A stretch of 16,631 nt of DNA from Verrucomicrobiota bacterium (GTDB taxonomy: Bacteria; Verrucomicrobiota; Verrucomicrobiia; Chthoniobacterales; JAFAMB01). The DNA lies in the NCBI GenBank assembly GCA_019236035.1, contig JAFAJU010000298.1, positions 1-16,631 on the forward strand, in the 5' to 3' direction. The notes beneath the pieces are model-generated. The model saw only the letters and a list, made by a program, of their open reading frames with translations, did no database searches and was not told the origin of the DNA. The position numbers were made by a program, and so were the translations under genes. Of this stretch, positions 15,926-16,631 are shown piece after piece; position 1 is the stretch's first letter; each line of letters starts with the position of its first letter.

Positions 15926-16279
15926 CCGACTCTGCCGGTGTTCGATGGTCTGGATCGCGGTAGTACGAAAACGCGCCGGCCTTTCGTTGCGAACAAACGT
16001 GAATTCCATCCGGCCGCCGCAGAACAAATGCCCCGGCTTAAACGCGTGACAAAAGCCGAACCCGCATCCGGAAATCCTGACTCTGCCCGACGGCCGATCG
16101 CTGCGTGAACAGTGGAGCTGAACCTCCTGGCGATCGATCACGGTGAAAACGTAGTTTGTATGCTGCGTGACAACGCTAAGCGTGTCACCAGGGTTAAGGC
16201 GCTCGAGTGAGAACTCCTCCGGGTCCAATTCCGCGTATTTCGACGCGAACTCTTCCCAGTCTGAGATTGCCGCTCTCAT
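15923..16279 (-). CDS. Small cysteine-containing hypothetical protein
   Basis: I do not recognise this gene. From the ATG at 16279 it encodes 118 residues. The frame also continues upstream to a TTG at 16306 (127 residues), and neither start has a clear ribosome-binding site. A helical N-terminus is followed by alternating hydrophobic stretches that look like beta strands (TLSVVTQ, YVFTVI, MEFTFV). The middle holds a Gly/Cys/His-rich block with C57, C72, C77 and C87 plus His 78 and 84, which could bind a metal or form disulfides. There is no signal peptide or membrane segment. Composition and the patterned beta-rich sequence suggest a real protein rather than chance. Its stop codon falls at a palindromic repeat, so the C-terminus may have been altered. 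It lies convergent to priA and downstream of the permease gene. Confidence 0.65.
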   Translation of the reverse strand: MRAAISDWEEFASKYAELDPEEFSLERLNPGDTLSVVTQHTNYVFTVIDRQEVQLHCSRSDRPSGRVRISGCGFGFCHAFKPGHLFCGGRMEFTFVRNERPARFRTTAIQTIEHRQSR

Positions 16280-16336
16280 CAGCTTAGAAAACTCATACCA
16301 TCTCAACTAGAACAGAAGCAAGGAGAAGAGAGGAGA

Positions 16337-16495
16337 GAGTGTCAGTGTCAGTGCCAGTGCCAGTCGCGGAATGGCAAACAACGCTTGGCAGTTTATATCC
16401 AACTCGGAAAATAATAGATGAATAGTCGACAGATCCTTCAAGATTACCGGCTATGTGGCTAGCAGCCACTGGCACTGGCACTGACACTAACACTC
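16337..16495. repeat. Element bounded by near-perfect inverted hexamer arrays (GTGTCA/GTGCCA)
   Basis: Left arm 16337-16364 reads as hexamers GTGTCA twice then GTGCCA twice. Right arm 16468-16495 is its reverse complement with a single mismatch over 28 bp. The 103-bp interior (16365-16467) is less GC-rich and has no open frame or obvious motif. The right arm ends one base before the stop codon of the permease gene, and the element occupies most of the gap to the start of the small hypothetical gene. It resembles a miniature inverted-repeat element or an expanded REP-type hairpin; no transposase is in the window. Confidence 0.85.
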
Positions 16496-16496
16496 C

Positions 16497-16631
16497 CTAT
16501 TCATACCTCAGTGCCTTCACCGGATCCAGGCGCGCCGCAAAATACGCCGGAATGAGAGCGGCGATGGAACAGATTAGAAAACCGCTCACACAGATCACGA
16601 AAACGTCTCGTGGGACAATCTCGGCCGGGAT
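16497..16631 (-). CDS. C-terminus of a LolC/LolE-like lipoprotein-releasing ABC permease (partial)
   Basis: The last 44 codons of a gene entering from the right edge. The peptide shows IPAEIVPRDV, a hydrophobic transmembrane segment and the closing motif AARLDPVKALRYE, which is how FtsX-domain permeases end. The IPxEI stretch before the last membrane helix is more typical of LolC/LolE than of MacB, so it likely belongs to the inner-membrane complex that releases lipoproteins toward the outer membrane, usually next to the LolD ATPase. MacB-type exporters remain possible because only the tail is visible. The TAG stop (16499-16497) sits one base from the inverted hexamer repeat. Confidence 0.8.
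   Translation of the reverse strand: MPAEIVPRDVFVICVSGFLICSIAALIPAYFAARLDPVKALRYE

Noticed and set aside
16337..16495. The hexamer arrays as a possible CRISPR
   Set aside because: Units are 6 bp without spacers and arms are inverted; no cas genes are present.

Overview
The window is about 16.6 kb of moderately GC-rich bacterial chromosome, gene-dense and mostly housekeeping. It reads like a Gram-negative member of the Planctomycetes-Verrucomicrobia-Chlamydiae group, most likely Verrucomicrobiota (Chthoniobacterales-like). That placement rests on the overall look of the proteins, the frequent lack of Shine-Dalgarno sequences, a LolC/LolE-type permease (which implies an outer membrane) and several GC-rich palindromic repeats at gene ends. 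No marker gene or database comparison backs it, so it is tentative.

Layout. Left part, minus strand: the first codons of an unidentified gene running off the left edge (1-67); a YebC-family regulator (94-846); the ribosome-associated GTPase TypA/BipA (1008-2819) with a clear intrinsic terminator; a palindromic repeat cluster; then a three-gene minus-strand set transcribed rdgB, 5-oxoprolinase-type HyuA-HyuB fusion, metallophosphoesterase (8157 down to 3020). The last two overlap as GTGA. A 115-bp divergent intergenic region separates rdgB from leuS (8273-10879, plus). After a palindromic repeat come a PHP-type histidinol-phosphatase-like gene and a divergent dihydropteroate synthase, translationally coupled by an ATGA overlap (11031-12700). 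A membrane-anchored lytic transglycosylase (minus, 12900-13577) diverges from priA (plus, 13596-15812) with only 18 bp between the start codons. The right end holds a small cysteine-containing hypothetical protein (minus, about 15923-16279) and the last 44 codons of a LolC/LolE-like permease (minus, 16497 to the edge).

How the genes work together: most are core functions (translation elongation and fidelity, Leu-tRNA charging, nucleotide-pool cleaning, replication restart, folate synthesis, wall remodelling, lipoprotein export) and do not form one pathway. The only apparent functional units are rdgB/oxoprolinase/phosphoesterase and hisJ-like/folP.

No mobile element with a transposase, CRISPR array, tRNA, rRNA or defence system is visible, and I found no convincing new multi-gene system. 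The points most worth a second look are non-coding: two elements bounded by inverted hexamer arrays with GTG-led units (12717-12862 and 16337-16495), other palindromic repeats at gene 3' ends whose edges coincide with stop codons, and a perfect 21-bp hairpin at the rdgB/oxoprolinase junction. The dihydropteroate synthase also has substitutions at normally conserved ligand positions.
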